Part shown: piece after piece, positions 9,663 to 21,143 of the stretch | Layout of the letters: every line of letters starts with the position of its first letter | Position numbering within the stretch: position 1 is the stretch's first letter | Source: Klebsiella michiganensis | Lineage (GTDB): Bacteria > Pseudomonadota > Gammaproteobacteria > Enterobacterales > Enterobacteriaceae | Direction: 5' to 3' | DNA length: 64,000 bases | Assembly (NCBI RefSeq): GCF_002925905.1 | Contig: NZ_PRDB01000013.1 | Location: 62,001 to 126,000, forward strand | Notes under the pieces: generated by a model | What the model was told of the DNA's origin: nothing | What the model saw: only the letters and a program-made list of their open reading frames with translations | The model's database searches: none | Made by a program: the position numbers and the translations under genes

Positions 9663-9923
9663 TTATTTATAGATAACCGCAGTACCGCTCAGTTTGTTGT
9701 TGCTGTTAGCGGAGGTAATGCTATAGCCGGTTGCACCAGCGGCCTCGGCTTTTTCAGCCAGTTTAGCTTCCAGTCCATCCAGCGTCGTCGCGCCTTCAGC
9801 GGAAACCACACCAATTTTGTTCATGCTCTCTGCCTGAGCCGATGTCACCGGCTGAGCGGCGAACGCGCCGAAAGACAGAGCGGAAAGGGCGATAGCGGCG
9901 GCAGCATATTTGATGTTTTTCAT
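9663..9923 (-). CDS. ybiJ: YbiJ, small periplasmic DUF1471 (YhcN/BhsA family) protein
   Basis: 86 residues starting at ATG 9923. A longer frame to 10031 exists, but MKNIKYAAAAIALSALSFG is a clean signal peptide ending at AFA-AQ, and an SD-like GAGAG precedes it. The mature part has the DUF1471 features: a Gly/Val strand (NKIGVVSAEG), a helix of alternating Leu/Ala/Lys and a C-terminal SNNKLSGTAVIYK strand. Family members (BhsA, McbA, YhcN, YdgH) are stress-induced periplasmic proteins linked to biofilm and oxidative or acid stress. The precise role of YbiJ is not known. Confidence 0.9.
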   Translation of the reverse strand: MKNIKYAAAAIALSALSFGAFAAQPVTSAQAESMNKIGVVSAEGATTLDGLEAKLAEKAEAAGATGYSITSANSNNKLSGTAVIYK

Positions 9924-10207
9924 AGTTAATCTCTCGCAGGTTGTTCTGTATAGGGGACGATGTTCCGTCGATGTGATAAGTATCACGGTTTTTAGCGGGA
10001 GATAAAATCGAAGGAAATTAACAGTCTTCATCTAATTTTTTGAATGATTATTAATTTATTGAATATTAATAAATTATTTTAGCCGGCGGCGGCGAAACAG
10101 GTCGGGGCGGCGAACGGGGGGCTGGAAGGGCACATTTTGCCACGCCGTTTGCCAAAAAACGTGCGCGAAAAGATAACGCGATGTGCGTAATGAACGGTAA
10201 ATATTGG

Positions 10208-10474
10208 TCAGCGAAGCTGGCTATCCTTGGAGCCTCTGCGATTATATCCTGAAAATGTATTGTTATGTAAATCTTTCTCCTGTTGGCATTTTACGCAGTA
10301 TTTCACCCCCGCCACCGCCCGTCGGCGCGCCTCAGGAATCGGCTCCCCACATTCTTCACAAAATTTGTTGCTTTCCCCCGATGACAGTTCGTTTCGCGCC
10401 CGAGCTATCGCGTCGTTGATGGTGCTGTCGATCTGTTCCTGCACCGCGTCATCATTCGCCCAGCCTGATGCCAT
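10208..10474 (-). CDS. ybiI: YbiI, DksA/TraR-type C4 zinc finger protein
   Basis: 88 residues with an acidic helical N-terminus (NDDAVQEQIDSTINDAIARAR) and a C-terminal four-cysteine zinc finger CEECGEPIPEARR...CVKCQQ. The finger is diagnostic of the DksA/TraR family, whose longer members bind the RNA polymerase secondary channel. This short form lacks the long coiled coil, so polymerase binding is only possible, not shown. A purine-rich SD (AGGTGA) precedes ATG 10474. Monocistronic, on the same strand as ybiJ and ybiX. Confidence 0.9.
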   Translation of the reverse strand: MASGWANDDAVQEQIDSTINDAIARARNELSSGESNKFCEECGEPIPEARRRAVAGVKYCVKCQQEKDLHNNTFSGYNRRGSKDSQLR

Positions 10475-10542
10475 AGTTCACCTCGCTATCTCGCCTCTCT
10501 TTAGTATAGAGAATATGGGGATAAAAAATGACCAGACAAGGC

Positions 10543-11220
10543 TCAGATCTCTGACCATTCGCGCAGCAGGTTATGGTAAAGATTAAGCAGAGACAGGACT
10601 TCGTCACTTTCGCCGTGGCGGCTTTTTAATTTCTGAATATTGCCATCCAGTTCAAACAGCATACTGCGGCGTTTATCGTCGCGGATCATTGACTGAACCC
10701 ACAAGAACGAGGCGACGCGAACGCCTGAGGTCACCGGGGTGACGCAGTGCAGGCTGCTTGAAGGATAGAGCACCAGGTCCCCGGCAGGGAGCTTAACCGA
10801 ATGCTGTCCGTAGGTATCGTTCACGACCAGCTCACCGCCTTCGTAGCTCTCCGGGGGGCTTAAAAAGAGCGTGGCGGAAAGATCGGTGCGCATCCAGCCT
10901 CCCTGCGCCTGGCTGCGTACCGCGCCGTCGACGTGGAAACCATAAGTTTCGCTCTGCTGATAACGATTAAACAGCGGGCTGGAAATCGCTTTCGGCAGCG
11001 CGGCGGCAAAAAACAGCGAGCTGCGATTCAGCGCCGCCAGTACGTTGCCCTGAAGTTCGCCGTAACGATTGCTGTGGGTATCAACCTGCTGGTTATTTTT
11101 GACCTGGGCGCCCAGATCGCCGGTCGTCACGCGCCCGTCGACCCATTCCGCCTGCTGCAGCTGAGCGATAAAATCGTCCACTTCCTGAGAGCTGAGAACG
11201 GCGGGAATATGATACATCAT
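10543..11220 (-). CDS. ybiX: YbiX, PKHD-type Fe(II)/2-oxoglutarate hydroxylase
   Basis: 225 residues, cytoplasmic, prolyl-4-hydroxylase-like dioxygenase. The iron-binding motif HxD is in [10 protein letters not shown] (about 96), the distal His in [12 protein letters not shown] (about 158) and the 2-oxoglutarate Arg in [10 protein letters not shown]. It follows fiu with 45 bp between, and E. coli ybiX also sits next to this siderophore receptor; that implies Fur-linked expression from the fiu promoter. The substrate is unknown. A GC hairpin between the genes (11241-11258) may reduce read-through. Confidence 0.92.
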   Translation of the reverse strand: MMYHIPAVLSSQEVDDFIAQLQQAEWVDGRVTTGDLGAQVKNNQQVDTHSNRYGELQGNVLAALNRSSLFFAAALPKAISSPLFNRYQQSETYGFHVDGAVRSQAQGGWMRTDLSATLFLSPPESYEGGELVVNDTYGQHSVKLPAGDLVLYPSSSLHCVTPVTSGVRVASFLWVQSMIRDDKRRSMLFELDGNIQKLKSRHGESDEVLSLLNLYHNLLREWSEI

Positions 11221-11240
11221 CGTTTTATCTCCGGAGAAAA

Positions 11241-11258
11241 CGGGGCGCAGCCGCCCCG
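11241..11258 (-). terminator. Intercistronic hairpin between fiu and ybiX
   Basis: Stem CGGGGCG / CGCCCCG with loop CAGC; reading leftward it is followed by TTTT. It lies after the fiu stop and before the ybiX SD, so it could be a partial terminator or mRNA end stabiliser. Confidence 0.6.
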
Positions 11259-11265
11259 GTGTGGA

Positions 11266-13554
11266 TCAGAAGTGCATATTGGCGGTGAGCACGAAGGTTC
11301 GCGGTTCGCCCGGGTGATAACGGTAGCCGCTCTTGTTAATCGAGGCGACATAGTCGGTATCAAACAGGTTGTAGACGTTCAGCTGCAGGTCGAGATTACG
11401 GTTAATGCGATAGCCGACTTTGGCATCAGCCACCCAGTAGCCTTCGGTATAGGAAGGCGTGCCGACCGCACCGTCGCTGCCGCGATGCATGCTGCCGACG
11501 TATCGCGCGCCGGCGCCGACGGCGATCGCATCGGTGGCCTGATACTGGCTCCAGAGGGTAAACGCGTGCTCTGGCGTATACGGCAGCGCGCTGGTGCCAT
11601 CCTGGGCGGTATTCGCGCCTTCACGAACGCTGGCGTGCTGTTGGGTATAGCCGCCAATCACCTGCCAGTCGGGCGTGATATTACCGGCCAGAGAGATCTC
11701 ATAGCCTTCAACGCGCTTCTTACCGTACTGCGAATAGCTGCCGTCGTCGTTCTGCTCGACTTCGTTTTCAATATCGGTGCGGAAGAGGGCGGCGGTCAGC
11801 AGCAGGCGCTTATCCATCAGCTCCCACTTGGTGCCGACTTCGCTGGTTTTGGCCTTCTGCGGTTTAAAGTCGGTTCGGTTGGCGCTGCTGCCGGTGCCGC
11901 TTTGCGCGAGGGTGAAGTTGCTCCCTCCCGGCGGCTGCTGGGAGACGGCGTAGTTGACGTAGAGGTTGCCGTTATCGGTCAGGTGGTACAGCGCGCCGGC
12001 CTTCCAGTTAACCAGGTTACCGCTGGTTGAGGTATCGACGGTGGTGACGGGGGTATTTTTCGCGACTCCGGTCGGGCAGGCGATGGCGCCGCGTCCGGTA
12101 CCGCCGCACAGGCTGGCGCTATCGTATTTGGTCTGGTAGTTATCCAGACGGATCCCGCCGTTAAGTTCGACGTCCTGGGTTATCTGCAGCGTATCGAAAG
12201 CATAGACGCCGAAGGTATCCGTCTGTCCGTTAGCGTTGGCGCCGCTGCGGTTCAGGCCGCCGATGGAGATATCGCTGTTCGGATGATAAATATTCACCGC
12301 CGGAGGCGTGAGCGGATATACCCCGTAGTTGGTCTGAGTTTCGCGGGTAAATTCCACACCGGTGCTGACGTCATGACCGATGGCCCCGGTATAGAACGTC
12401 GACGTCAGGTTAGTCTGGTTGGTCAGGATCTTGTTGCTAATGTCTTTGGTATTCGCCAGGCGCGACCAGGTCCAGGTGCCGACATCGTTGGGGTTTGGCT
12501 GAGTGATGTTTGACGCGCCGCCCATCACCGCAGTCATCAGGTAATCCTGCTTCACGCGAGACCAGCGGGTGGTGTTTCGAATCGTCGTCGTGTCGCTCAG
12601 GTCGTGCTCGAAGCGCATCGTCACGGTATCGGTTGTGGAATCATCGTAGTCGGAGTCGGTGCCGTAGAAGTTGCTGGTGGCGACCTTGCCGGAGTGATTC
12701 AGCGCCGAGGTGCTGGCTCCAGGGGCGGAATAGCCCGGCAGACCGATGGTGGGAATGCCGCCGTCGGGCGTGTTGTGCTGGGTTACGTGCAGATAGTTAA
12801 GATACAGGCGGTTTTCGGTGCCGAGGCCAAATGCGGCCGATGGCGCGACGCCGTAACGCTCGTTTTTCACCTTGTCCCGGCCCGCATCGTGGGTTTTCTC
12901 GCCCATCAGATTCAGACGCACCGCGCTGGTTTCGCCAATGGCCTCGTTAATATCCAGGGTGCCGCGTCGGAACCAGGCGCTGCCCGCGCTGGCGGAGGCG
13001 TCGATGCCGGAATCGAGGCGCGGCTGTTTGCTGATCATATTGATTGAACCGGTCGGCGCGCTGCGTCCGTAGTCGGAGCCTGAAGGTCCCTTGATGACTT
13101 CGATCTGCTCGGTATTAAAAGTATCGCGGCTGACGCTGCCGATATCGCGGATGCCGTCGACGTAAATGCTGTTGGAAGTGTCCGCCCCGCGCATGTAAAT
13201 CGCGTCGCCGGTCGTCGAGTTGCCGTTTTCGCCGGCAAAGAAAGCGCCGACGCCGGGAACGTTTTTCAGCGCGTCGGTGAGGTTAGTGACGCCCTGGTCC
13301 TTCATCACCTGCTCAGAGACCACGCTAACCGTCCGCGTCGTGTCGGCGATCGGGCGTGAAAATTTAGGATCGGCGGAGCGGGTCGGCGCGTACAGCGATG
13401 GCGTCTGCGCTTCGACCACCAGCGTTTCGCCGCTATTTTTTTCAGTGCTATCCGCGGCAAGCAGCTGGCCGGTCGGAGAAAGACTCAGGCATAAGCCGGT
13501 GAAGAGAGTGAGCGAGTGAAAACTGCTGAACGGCAAATTGTTATTTTTTTCCAT
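11266..13554 (-). CDS. fiu: TonB-dependent catecholate siderophore receptor Fiu
   Basis: 762 residues (E. coli Fiu about 760). A signal sequence ends near LLAADS; a TonB box-like ETLVVEAQ follows at about 43-50; the plug domain holds SVVSEQVMKDQGVTNLTDALKNVPG and IEVIKGPSGSDYGRS; the remainder forms the barrel and ends in ...VLTANMHF with the C-terminal Phe of outer-membrane proteins. Fiu imports ferric monomeric catechols such as dihydroxybenzoate and is a route for catechol cephalosporins. A strong Fur operator lies about 100 bp upstream, and ybiX follows in the same direction. Confidence 0.95.
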   Translation of the reverse strand: MEKNNNLPFSSFHSLTLFTGLCLSLSPTGQLLAADSTEKNSGETLVVEAQTPSLYAPTRSADPKFSRPIADTTRTVSVVSEQVMKDQGVTNLTDALKNVPGVGAFFAGENGNSTTGDAIYMRGADTSNSIYVDGIRDIGSVSRDTFNTEQIEVIKGPSGSDYGRSAPTGSINMISKQPRLDSGIDASASAGSAWFRRGTLDINEAIGETSAVRLNLMGEKTHDAGRDKVKNERYGVAPSAAFGLGTENRLYLNYLHVTQHNTPDGGIPTIGLPGYSAPGASTSALNHSGKVATSNFYGTDSDYDDSTTDTVTMRFEHDLSDTTTIRNTTRWSRVKQDYLMTAVMGGASNITQPNPNDVGTWTWSRLANTKDISNKILTNQTNLTSTFYTGAIGHDVSTGVEFTRETQTNYGVYPLTPPAVNIYHPNSDISIGGLNRSGANANGQTDTFGVYAFDTLQITQDVELNGGIRLDNYQTKYDSASLCGGTGRGAIACPTGVAKNTPVTTVDTSTSGNLVNWKAGALYHLTDNGNLYVNYAVSQQPPGGSNFTLAQSGTGSSANRTDFKPQKAKTSEVGTKWELMDKRLLLTAALFRTDIENEVEQNDDGSYSQYGKKRVEGYEISLAGNITPDWQVIGGYTQQHASVREGANTAQDGTSALPYTPEHAFTLWSQYQATDAIAVGAGARYVGSMHRGSDGAVGTPSYTEGYWVADAKVGYRINRNLDLQLNVYNLFDTDYVASINKSGYRYHPGEPRTFVLTANMHF

Positions 13555-13656
13555 ATCAATAAGTGACTTATAATTTTAATTAGGCCATAACGACCGCAGA
13601 CGAAGCGTTGCTTCGCCCCGACCACTGCAGGTGATTTTTTACAAAAGCAATGAGTT

Positions 13657-13683
13657 TGATAATGATTGTGATAATCATTATCA
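13657..13683 (-). promoter_or_regulatory. Fur operator upstream of fiu
   Basis: TGATAATCATTATCA at 13669-13683 is a perfect 7-1-7 inverted Fur unit. A second, imperfect unit TGATAATGATTGTGA overlaps it at 13657-13671. Iron-replete repression of fiu-ybiX is expected. Confidence 0.9.
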
Positions 13684-13808
13684 AACAACAGGCGAATTTC
13701 TATCACTCATTTATAAAAAAATAAATACATTTATTTACATTGGCTGCATTTTTTCTACATAAAGGCGCGCCGGGCAGGCGAGGTTGTCGCGGGAAATGGC
13801 ATTCAGCT

Positions 13809-13844
13809 ACCCGGCCTGGAAAACGGCGCTAGTACAGGCCGGGT
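13809..13844 (-). terminator. Hairpin after the flavin-reductase-like gene
   Basis: Stem ACCCGGCCTG / CAGGCCGGGT (13809-13818 with 13835-13844) with a 16-base loop, 7 bp after the leftward stop codon. No strong T run, so it is a weak terminator or mRNA end. Confidence 0.5.
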
Positions 13845-13851
13845 GGGAGGG

Positions 13852-14466
13852 TTAGCGGGCGTCCGGACGAACGAGGTCAAAGCGCAGGCTTTCATCAATG
13901 CCATAATAGGCGCTGGGGCCTCCGGCGCGCAGAATCGGCTGGGCCCTGGCGGTCTGGTAAATTCCGTCTTCCAGCAGCGATTCATCGATATGCACCGCCA
14001 CCACTTCGCCCAGCACCAGCCAGGTGTCAACCGCTCGCCCTTCTGCGGTCGTTAACTGGATGCATTGTGAAAGGCGACACTCGAAGTTTACCGGGCTTTC
14101 GGCGACCCGCGGCGCGCTGACGATGCGGCTGGGAGCGGCAGTCAGCCCGGCGCGGATGAATTCATCTTCATTATGGGGAAGGGTGGCGGAGGTTTCGTTC
14201 ATCGCGACCGCCAGAGGCCGGGTGGCCAGATTCCAGACGAACTCTTTAGTCTCGGCGATATTCTGTACGCTATCTTTCCAGCCGCTGCTGGCAAAACCAA
14301 TAATCGGCGGCCGATAGTTAAAGCAGTTGAAAAAACTGTACGGCGCGAGGTTACGCTGGCCGCTGTTATCAAGGGAGGCTATCCAGCCGATGGGGCGCGG
14401 CCCGATAATGGCGTTAAGCGGGTCGTGCGGCAGCCCGTGTCCGTGCGAAGGTTGGTAGAAATACAT
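13852..14466 (-). CDS. Flavin reductase-like domain protein (DIM6/NTAB family)
   Basis: 204 residues. It has the split-barrel FMN-binding flavin reductase fold: [43 protein letters not shown] (about 16-58) is the family core, followed by [17 protein letters not shown] and a C-terminal dimer region. Such proteins either reduce flavin with NAD(P)H or serve as FMN-binding partner proteins; many are annotated only as flavin reductase family. No oxygenase partner gene is adjacent. It lies between fiu and rlmF, where E. coli K-12 as I recall has mcaS/mcbA instead, so it is an accessory gene by comparison. Confidence 0.85.
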   Translation of the reverse strand: MYFYQPSHGHGLPHDPLNAIIGPRPIGWIASLDNSGQRNLAPYSFFNCFNYRPPIIGFASSGWKDSVQNIAETKEFVWNLATRPLAVAMNETSATLPHNEDEFIRAGLTAAPSRIVSAPRVAESPVNFECRLSQCIQLTTAEGRAVDTWLVLGEVVAVHIDESLLEDGIYQTARAQPILRAGGPSAYYGIDESLRFDLVRPDAR

Positions 14467-14561
14467 ACGACACCCGTGACAAAAAAAGAGATAACCAGAC
14501 TCACTTATTTACCGCGCCGCCGTCAACGGGTATCTTACGCGGCTGTTCAAAGGAGATTGCC

Positions 14562-15476
14562 ATGAAAGCCCAGAAACCGGGGTTACACCCGCGTAACCGT
14601 CACCAACAACGCTACGACCTGCCCGCGCTGTGCCAGGCCCACCCTGAGCTCCAGGGCTTTATCACCCTTAACCCGGTGGGTGGGCAGACCATCGACTTTG
14701 CCAATCCGCTGGCGGTGAAGGCGCTGAATAAAGCGCTGCTGGCGCACTTCTACGCGGTGAAATACTGGGATATTCCCGACGGCTTTCTCTGCCCGCCGGT
14801 GCCGGGCAGGGCTGACTACATCCATCATCTCGCCGATCTGCTGGCGCTGGATAGCGGGACGATCCCGGCCAACGCCAGCATTCTCGATATTGGCGTTGGC
14901 GCAAACTGCATCTATCCGCTCATTGGCGTGCACGAGTACGGCTGGCGTTTTACCGGCAGCGAAGTGAACGCCGACGCGTTCGCCAGCGCCCAGGCTATCG
15001 TCAACGGCAATCCCGGCCTGACTCGCCAGATCCGCCTGCGTCGTCAAAAAGACGCTAAAGCGATTCTGACCGGCATTATTCATAAAAATGAGACCTACGA
15101 CGCGACCCTGTGTAACCCGCCGTTCCATGATTCCGCCGCCAGCGCGCAGGCGGGCGGTGAGCGTAAACGTCGCAACCTGGGACTGGGCGAGGAGAGCGTG
15201 CTGAACTTTGGCGGCCAGCAGCAGGAGCTGTGGTGCGAAGGGGGCGAGGTTGCGTTTATTACGCAGATGATTGCGGAGAGCCAGCAGTTTGGCCGTCAGG
15301 TGAAGTGGTTTACCTCCCTGGTTTCTCGCGGCGACAATTTGCCGCCGCTCTACCGTGCGCTGACCGACGTCGGCGCGGTGAAAGTAGTGAAAAAAGAGAT
15401 GGCCCAGGGAAATAAGCAGAGCCGCTTTATCGCCTGGACCTTTATGGACGAAGCCAAACGTCGCCGCGCTTTATAA
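14562..15476 (+). CDS. rlmF: 23S rRNA (adenine1618-N6)-methyltransferase RlmF
   Basis: 304 residues (E. coli RlmF 308). It methylates A1618 of 23S rRNA using S-adenosylmethionine. The SAM-binding motif region is [16 protein letters not shown] (about 106-121) and the N6-methyltransferase motif IV is CNPPFHD (about 185-191). AAGGAG lies at a good distance before ATG 14562. The 3' end overlaps the 3' end of the convergent ybiO by 6 bp, leaving no room for a terminator between them. Confidence 0.95.
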   Translation: MKAQKPGLHPRNRHQQRYDLPALCQAHPELQGFITLNPVGGQTIDFANPLAVKALNKALLAHFYAVKYWDIPDGFLCPPVPGRADYIHHLADLLALDSGTIPANASILDIGVGANCIYPLIGVHEYGWRFTGSEVNADAFASAQAIVNGNPGLTRQIRLRRQKDAKAILTGIIHKNETYDATLCNPPFHDSAASAQAGGERKRRNLGLGEESVLNFGGQQQELWCEGGEVAFITQMIAESQQFGRQVKWFTSLVSRGDNLPPLYRALTDVGAVKVVKKEMAQGNKQSRFIAWTFMDEAKRRRAL

Positions 15477-17681
15477 CGTGGGCTCGGCGGGTGCCGGCGG
15501 TCCCGCCGGTGCCGGCATCGGCAGAACCTGGTAAGTTTGTACCGGCGCCCGCACGCCCGCGAGGTCAAAATGCCTTTTCACCTGAGTGTCGAGGGCGAAC
15601 CTTACCGTCCACTGCTTCAACGGCAGGGTGGTAAAGGTGACGCGCAGGGTGAAGGCGGTATTGCTTAAGCCCACCAATCCTGCGAAAGAGGGCTCGCCAA
15701 TGATCAGCCCGCGAATCTCTTCCTGCGCCATCACTTCCGCGACCGCGTCTTTCAGCGCCTGGTTGGCCTTATCCAGATCTTCTTGCCGGTCAACATCATA
15801 GTTGGCCACCACCGAGCCGATACCGCGCACGAAGTTGGCGAAGGTGGTTATCGAAGACCACGGAATAATATGATAGGCGCCGGTATCCTGGCGTACGCCG
15901 ACGGAGCGAATCGACATGCGCTCCACCGTTCCGGTTAACGGCCCAATCGTCACGAGGTCGCCGGTGTTCATGCCGTTCTCAAACTGGATAAAAATCCCGG
16001 TAATAATGTCTTTGACCAGGGTTTGCGCGCCGAACGAAATCGCCAGGCCCAGCGCGCCTGCGCCGGCCAGCAGCGGGGCGATATTCACGCCCACTTCCGA
16101 AAGCAGGATCATGATAGTAATGGTGCTAATGACCACCGCCAGCGCGTTGCGAAACAGCGTCAGCAGCGTTCGGGCGCGGGCGCTGGGCAGCGGGCGGCCG
16201 TGAATATCCGATGCCAGCCGGTTCTCAATCAGGCTGGCGAGCAGCGTCCAGCCAATTGCCGAGAAGAAGAGGATCAGTGCGATACGAATCAGCACATCCA
16301 CCGCTTTTTGCCCGCTGCCGTTATGCATCCACTGCCAAAAATCGAACAGCCCCCACGCGCTGAGCAGCAGCATGATCGCCACGCAGACCGTCAGGATACG
16401 CGCGGCTTTCAGCGACGCGGAGATCCAGCCGTTCAGCCGTTTTTGCAGTTCGGGGTAGTTGCGCTGGGTTTCCGGCGACAGGGTGATGGTTTTCGCAATC
16501 CAGCGCGACAGAATACCGGAGACCAGCGCGGCGGCGCCGATGATGGCCAGGCTGCGCAGCGTCGCGCCCATCATAAATTTCAGGCTGTTGCCGGGATCAA
16601 ACAGGGAGAAGAAAAACAGCACGATAAAATAGGCGCAGGCCAGCCAGTGCCAGATCAGCGCAAAGGCGCGGATAAACAGGCTAAAGAAGGCCAGCGAGCG
16701 GTCGGCGAGATGGATAAGCCCTTGGGTAATCAATTTCTTATTGTGAAATATCAGGTACAGCGCCCAGAGCGTAATGCACAGCATAATCACCACGTTGGCC
16801 AGCGCTCCGAACTGTACGTTGACCTGGTTGGAGATAATCGGCACCGCGACGATGAGCCCGTAGCCAATCAGGCTGCTCAGCGCGCTGAGACGCAGGTTCC
16901 AGTATTTCGCCGCTTCATCGCTGAGGTTGAACGGGCGTAGCTCCGGGATGCGGGGGCAAAAAATAAGCCGCAGAATGGCCTTGAAAAATTCAATCAGCGC
17001 GAAGGCGTTGAGAAACAGGCTTTGTTGAAAGGCGATGGTGGGATTGTTACCGTTCAGGCGGTCGCTTAAAAGCTGGCCCACGAAGAGCGTGAGCGCCAGC
17101 AGAAGCAGGTCAAAAATAAACGCGCCGGCGATCGTTGCAGGTAGCTGAAGCCAGTTGCTGCGGTCGCGGTTTTTATGCCGTCCCCAGTGGCCCATCTTGC
17201 GATACAGCGGCAGGGCCGCCAGGCGTACCAGCCACCAGAACGCAAAGACCAGGCCCGCCAGCAGCAGGAAATGCCAGGCGGCGTTGGTGAAAGTCTGAGA
17301 ATTAAACGGTTTGTGCGGAGAACCGGTGATGTTGCGCCACAGCTGGGAGAAGCGCGAAGAGAGCTGCTCTCCGTATTCGCGGCTGATGTGAGTGACGTTC
17401 TCCAGCACCGTGGTCTCGTCTTTTATTTCCGGCGGCGTCAGCTTCGGCGTACTGTCCGGCGGCGGCGTGGCGGCGGCTTTCCGCAGCTGCTCGATAAGCT
17501 CCTGACGGGCGTCGGCGTTTTCAAGCACGTCGGCCAGCGCGCCGTAGGCCGCTTTCTTCTGCGCCACATCGGGTTCACTGCTGCTGGACGGGTCCGCTGT
17601 GGTTGCCGGAACGCCTGGCAGCGTCGCGGCCCATAGCGGAGCGGTGAAGAGTAGGGCAAGCAGTAACAAAATCCGCGGCAC
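15471..17681 (-). CDS. ybiO: YbiO, large MscS-family mechanosensitive channel
   Basis: About 736 residues; inner-membrane channel that opens under turgor drop. It has a signal-like N-terminus ([16 protein letters not shown]), a periplasmic domain, many transmembrane helices and a C-terminal MscS core with the Gly/Ala pore helix [28 protein letters not shown] written in two halves, then the beta domain [24 protein letters not shown] 17693 is possible, but GTG 17681 has GGAGG five bases upstream and aligns with the start recalled for the E. coli protein, so it was chosen. Its stop overlaps rlmF. Confidence 0.92.
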   Translation of the reverse strand: MPRILLLLALLFTAPLWAATLPGVPATTADPSSSSEPDVAQKKAAYGALADVLENADARQELIEQLRKAAATPPPDSTPKLTPPEIKDETTVLENVTHISREYGEQLSSRFSQLWRNITGSPHKPFNSQTFTNAAWHFLLLAGLVFAFWWLVRLAALPLYRKMGHWGRHKNRDRSNWLQLPATIAGAFIFDLLLLALTLFVGQLLSDRLNGNNPTIAFQQSLFLNAFALIEFFKAILRLIFCPRIPELRPFNLSDEAAKYWNLRLSALSSLIGYGLIVAVPIISNQVNVQFGALANVVIMLCITLWALYLIFHNKKLITQGLIHLADRSLAFFSLFIRAFALIWHWLACAYFIVLFFFSLFDPGNSLKFMMGATLRSLAIIGAAALVSGILSRWIAKTITLSPETQRNYPELQKRLNGWISASLKAARILTVCVAIMLLLSAWGLFDFWQWMHNGSGQKAVDVLIRIALILFFSAIGWTLLASLIENRLASDIHGRPLPSARARTLLTLFRNALAVVISTITIMILLSEVGVNIAPLLAGAGALGLAISFGAQTLVKDIITGIFIQFENGMNTGDLVTIGPLTGTVERMSIRSVGVRQDTGAYHIIPWSSITTFANFVRGIGSVVANYDVDRQEDLDKANQALKDAVAEVMAQEEIRGLIIGEPSFAGLVGLSNTAFTLRVTFTTLPLKQWTVRFALDTQVKRHFDLAGVRAPVQTYQVLPMPAPAGPPAPAEPTL

Positions 17682-17760
17682 AGGCACCTCCATTGCATCT
17701 CAAACCAATAAGTATAGAAGATGAGATCCGCAGAGCGAGGTTGGGATGATTCTGGAAAGT

Positions 17761-17783
17761 GGCTCTCCCGCGAAGGGAGAGCC
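17761..17783 (-). terminator. Hairpin downstream of glnQ
   Basis: Perfect 9-bp stem GGCTCTCCC / GGGAGAGCC with loop GCGAA, 8 bp beyond the glnQ stop. No clear T run, so transcript end stabilisation is also possible. Confidence 0.65.
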
Positions 17784-17791
17784 GGGGAGCA

Positions 17792-18514
17792 TCAGGCTAC
17801 GTGCTGCAAAAACTCGCGCAGGCGCGGGCTGGGCGGGTTATTCACCAGCATCTGCGGATCGCCATCTTCCGCAATGCGCCCTTTATCGATAAAGATCAGG
17901 CGCGACGCCACTTTTTCGGCGAAGCCGATTTCGTGGGTAACGATAACCATGGTCATGCCTTCTTCGGCCAGATCCTGCATCACTTTCAGCACTTCATGAC
18001 GCAGTTCAGGGTCAAGCGCGGAAGTCGGCTCATCAAACAGCATCATTTTAGGTTTAACCGCCAGCGCCCGGGCAATGGCCACGCGCTGCTGCTGTCCGCC
18101 TGAAAGCTCAGAAGGGTAGTGGTGCGCACGTTCAGCGAGGCCCACTTTCTCCAGCAGGTCTTTCGCCAGTTTTTCCGCCGCCGCTTTATTGGCGCCGCGA
18201 ACGCGCAGCGGGCCGAACATCACGTTTTCCAGCGCCGTCAGGTGCGGGAACAGATAAAACTGCTGGAATACCATCCCGGCTTCCTGACGAATCAGCCGCT
18301 CGTCAACCTTCGGGTCGTTGACCTTCAGACCGTCGACGATCAAATCGCCGCTGGTAATCTCTTCAAGTTTGTTAATACAGCGCAGCAGGGTCGATTTACC
18401 GGAACCGGACGGCCCGATAATCACCACGACTTCGCCCTGGTTGATCTTCAGATCGATATCATGCAGCACCTTGGTTGGGCCAAAATGCTTGGAAACGTTT
18501 TTAAATTCAATCAC
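17792..18514 (-). CDS. glnQ: Glutamine ABC transporter ATP-binding protein GlnQ
   Basis: 240 residues; the ATPase of the high-affinity glutamine importer GlnHPQ. Walker [10 protein letters not shown] (about 33-41), signature LSGGQQQR (about 134-141), Walker [14 protein letters not shown] and the switch His in [11 protein letters not shown] 18514 overlaps the glnP stop by 4 bp, so translation is coupled. Controlled from the glnH promoter with NtrC and sigma-54 sites. Confidence 0.97.
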   Translation of the reverse strand: MIEFKNVSKHFGPTKVLHDIDLKINQGEVVVIIGPSGSGKSTLLRCINKLEEITSGDLIVDGLKVNDPKVDERLIRQEAGMVFQQFYLFPHLTALENVMFGPLRVRGANKAAAEKLAKDLLEKVGLAERAHHYPSELSGGQQQRVAIARALAVKPKMMLFDEPTSALDPELRHEVLKVMQDLAEEGMTMVIVTHEIGFAEKVASRLIFIDKGRIAEDGDPQMLVNNPPSPRLREFLQHVA

Positions 18515-19170
18515 AGGATTTTCATCCTTCTTTCAAGACGACGCAGAACAAAGCTCAGCACCAGGGTGATGATCAGGTAGATAACCGCAACGGCGCTCCA
18601 GATCTCCAGCGCGCGGAAGTTACCGGCAATAATTTCCTGGCCCTGACGGGTCAGTTCGGCCACGCCGATGACGATAAACAGCGAGGTATCTTTGATGCTG
18701 ATAATCCACTGGTTGCCCAGCGGCGGCAGCATACGGCGCAGCGCCAGCGGCAGGATCACATAGCGGATAGTTTCGCGACGAGAAAGGCCCAGCGCGAGGC
18801 CGGCTTCCCGGAAGCCTTTATGGATCGACAGCACCGCGCCGCGGGTGATTTCCGCAATATAGGCGCCGGAGTTGATCATAATAGTCACCACCGCCGCCGA
18901 GAACGGGTCGATGCGTAAATCGCTAAACGCCATCGGCAGGGCGAAGTAGATGAACATGACCTGCACCACAATCGGGGTGCCGCGGATGATTTCGATAAAG
19001 ACCAGCGCGATGTGGTTGGCAATCCAGCCGCCGAAACAGCGGGCGAAACCGGCCACCAGACCGATTATCAGACCGCCGACCAGGCCGAGGACCGAAATCC
19101 ACAGCGTCATTTTGGCGCCTTCCAGTAAAATTGGGATGGCGGGCCAGATGGCACTCCAGTCAAACTGCAT
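18511..19170 (-). CDS. glnP: Glutamine ABC transporter permease GlnP
   Basis: 219 residues, inner-membrane permease of the His/Glu/Gln/Arg/opine family. Several hydrophobic helices are visible, with the permease signature in [29 protein letters not shown] (about 106-134, the EAA loop that docks on GlnQ). It lies between glnH (133-bp gap) and glnQ (4-bp overlap). Confidence 0.96.
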   Translation of the reverse strand: MQFDWSAIWPAIPILLEGAKMTLWISVLGLVGGLIIGLVAGFARCFGGWIANHIALVFIEIIRGTPIVVQVMFIYFALPMAFSDLRIDPFSAAVVTIMINSGAYIAEITRGAVLSIHKGFREAGLALGLSRRETIRYVILPLALRRMLPPLGNQWIISIKDTSLFIVIGVAELTRQGQEIIAGNFRALEIWSAVAVIYLIITLVLSFVLRRLERRMKIL

Positions 19171-19303
19171 AATGTGTTCCTGTTACCGTGTCGAAAACAG
19201 AGGAAAACCCCCTGAGAAAACTATTCAGGCCTGCTGACGGGTAGCCCGGAGAGCTCCAGGTCTACCAGACCACAGCAGGCCTGGAAGAGAGTATCGCTAA
19301 TTA

Positions 19304-20122
<819 letters not shown>

Positions 20123-20192
20123 TTACAACCTGTTGTTTTATAACAAGCAGGAAGGCGCCTGTTGCACAATTTTGATAACGGATAACGTTAAA

Positions 20193-20222
20193 TGCACCGA
20201 TATGGGGCGCCGTTTTGGTGCA
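20193..20222 (-). promoter_or_regulatory. NtrC-type enhancer sites for glnHPQ
   Basis: Two half-conserved 17-bp NtrC sites face each other: TGCACCGATATGGGGCG from 20193 and, on the other strand, TGCACCAAAACGGCGCC from 20222. Each has one perfect TGCACC half. A further TGCACA lies at 20163. The distance to the sigma-54 promoter is typical. Confidence 0.65.
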
Positions 20223-20384
20223 TCATAAAGGTATCGCATAACAAGAGCATTTTTAACGCAAACCCTGATGTTAAAACAATCTCGGCGTAACGATTGTGTG
20301 AGGTGATTATTACAATTGATTTACTTTTGCGCGTATTTTGTACATTCTCATGCACTGAAGTGGTGCGCGGCGGGGAAGTGGAAA

Positions 20385-20412
20385 GAAAAAAAGCCGCCAG
20401 CGTGGCTGACGG
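20385..20412 (-). terminator. Terminator of dps
   Basis: Reading leftward after the dps stop: GCCGTCAGC, loop, GCTGGCGGC (one G-U pair) followed by seven T bases. Confidence 0.85.
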
Positions 20413-20421
20413 CAGTTGGCC

Positions 20422-20955
<534 letters not shown>

Positions 20956-21103
20956 TCATACTTCAAATTCGAATTATTCGGAGCGTCTCATCCCAATAAC
21001 TTGCGGAATTAAGTATAGCAACGGATTTGAGCTTTGCAGCGGCGGTAGTCTCTATCGGTCTGATAGCGCAGGGCTGTTAGTCAGGAAAAATAGTTTATAA
21101 ATT

Positions 21104-21139
21104 AAGGAGATGATTGAGTTTCTCGTCAATCAGCTCCTT
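21104..21139 (-). terminator. Hairpin downstream of rhtA
   Basis: Stem AAGGAG-A-TGATTGA / TCAATCA-G-CTCCTT with a single mismatch and an 8-base loop. It lies 4 bp beyond the rhtA stop, reading leftward into AATTTATAAACTATTTTT. Confidence 0.75.
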
Positions 21140-21143
21140 TTCG

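Noticed and set aside
10933..12030. 365-codon open frame on the plus strand opposite ybiX and fiu
   Set aside because: It is the antisense shadow of GC-rich coding sequence, has no SD and no recognisable domain, and crosses two well-identified genes.
16023..16940. 305-codon open frame opposite ybiO
   Set aside because: Gln/Arg/His-rich composition typical of antisense frames; ybiO on the other strand is a clear family member.
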